NCBI GenBank assembly: GCA_937951695.1 | Contig: CALFBL010000271.1 | Location: 1-6,273 of the forward strand | DNA: 6,273 nt | Reading direction: 5' to 3' | DNA from: an uncultured Granulosicoccaceae bacterium | GTDB lineage: Bacteria > Pseudomonadota > Gammaproteobacteria > Granulosicoccales > Granulosicoccaceae | Shown here: positions 6,196-6,273 of the stretch, in pieces | Layout: every line of letters begins with the position of its first letter | Position numbering within the stretch: position 1 is the stretch's first letter | Notes under the pieces: generated by a model | What the model was told of the DNA's origin: nothing | Database searches by the model: none | Seen by the model: only the letters and a program-made list of their open reading frames with translations | Made by a program: the position numbers and the translations under genes

Positions 6196-6273
6196 ATAAA
6201 GAATCTCACTAGTAATTATTCTCTAAAACGATACACACGCTTTTATCAATGCACACATTATGTCTTAACCCTT

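Larger units (their letters stand above)
6005..6273. other. AT-rich non-host-like flank, probable end of an inserted element
   Basis: From about 6005 to the window end the sequence is roughly 32% GC by hand count (85 of 269), whereas the 60 bases at 5881-5940 inside tal are 58% GC. The first 78 bases carry the spurious tail of the tal frame; the rest has no credible coding frame on either strand. Short inverted and direct repeats occur in it, as expected for a transposon, prophage or island terminus with protein-binding sites. No transposase, integrase or known terminal inverted repeat is visible, so the element type is unknown. An assembly misjoin would look the same. Confidence 0.55.

Noticed and set aside
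6130..6273. AACCCTT occurring twice (6130-6136 and 6267-6273) as possible transposase-binding repeats
   Set aside because: Seven-base matches 137 bases apart in biased DNA are expected by chance, and no longer similarity surrounds them.
6005..6273. Integron attC site, Tn7-type end or CRISPR array in the AT-rich flank
   Set aside because: There is no RYYYAAC/GTTRRRY pair with the required inner boxes, no TGTGGG-type terminus with repeated binding sites, and no regularly spaced repeat.

Overview
The window looks like chromosomal DNA from a gammaproteobacterium of moderate GC that makes type IV pili. The evidence is a divergent yggS / pilT-pilU arrangement familiar from Pseudomonas-like genomes, proteins that match that group well, and a tdk start almost identical to the enterobacterial enzyme. 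The sequence does not identify a genus.

Layout. Positions 1-100 (minus) hold the first 33 codons of tdk, thymidine kinase; the rest lies outside the window. Positions 182-2160 (minus) hold a two-gene unit: a GHMP-family sugar kinase whose sugar-binding motif resembles plant galacturonokinase rather than galactokinase, then a sugar-1-phosphate nucleotidyltransferase joined to it by a 4-base GTGA stop/start overlap. Together they would phosphorylate a free sugar (galacturonate is my best guess) and activate it as a nucleotide sugar. A rho-independent terminator at 2206-2241 separates this unit from pilU (2291-3460) and pilT (3550-4587), the two retraction ATPases of the type IV pilus, transcribed pilT then pilU. 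A 206-base divergent intergenic region (4588-4793) with a perfect short palindrome lies between pilT and yggS. yggS (4794-5510, plus) encodes the PLP-binding homeostasis protein. Next comes tal (from 5564, plus), transaldolase.

The most notable point is the right end. The transaldolase reading frame follows its family closely up to the catalytic Schiff-base lysine motif (IKVPGT) and loses all resemblance at about position 6005. From there to the window end the DNA is about 32% GC by hand count, against 58% in a 60-base sample of tal (5881-5940). It has no credible gene but contains nested inverted repeats. The simplest reading is that tal is interrupted by the end of a foreign element (transposon, island or prophage), or that the sequence is a misjoin. 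No CRISPR array, rRNA or tRNA was recognised. I found no complete mobile element and no clear new multigene system; the broken tal junction and the galacturonokinase-like pair are the two leads.
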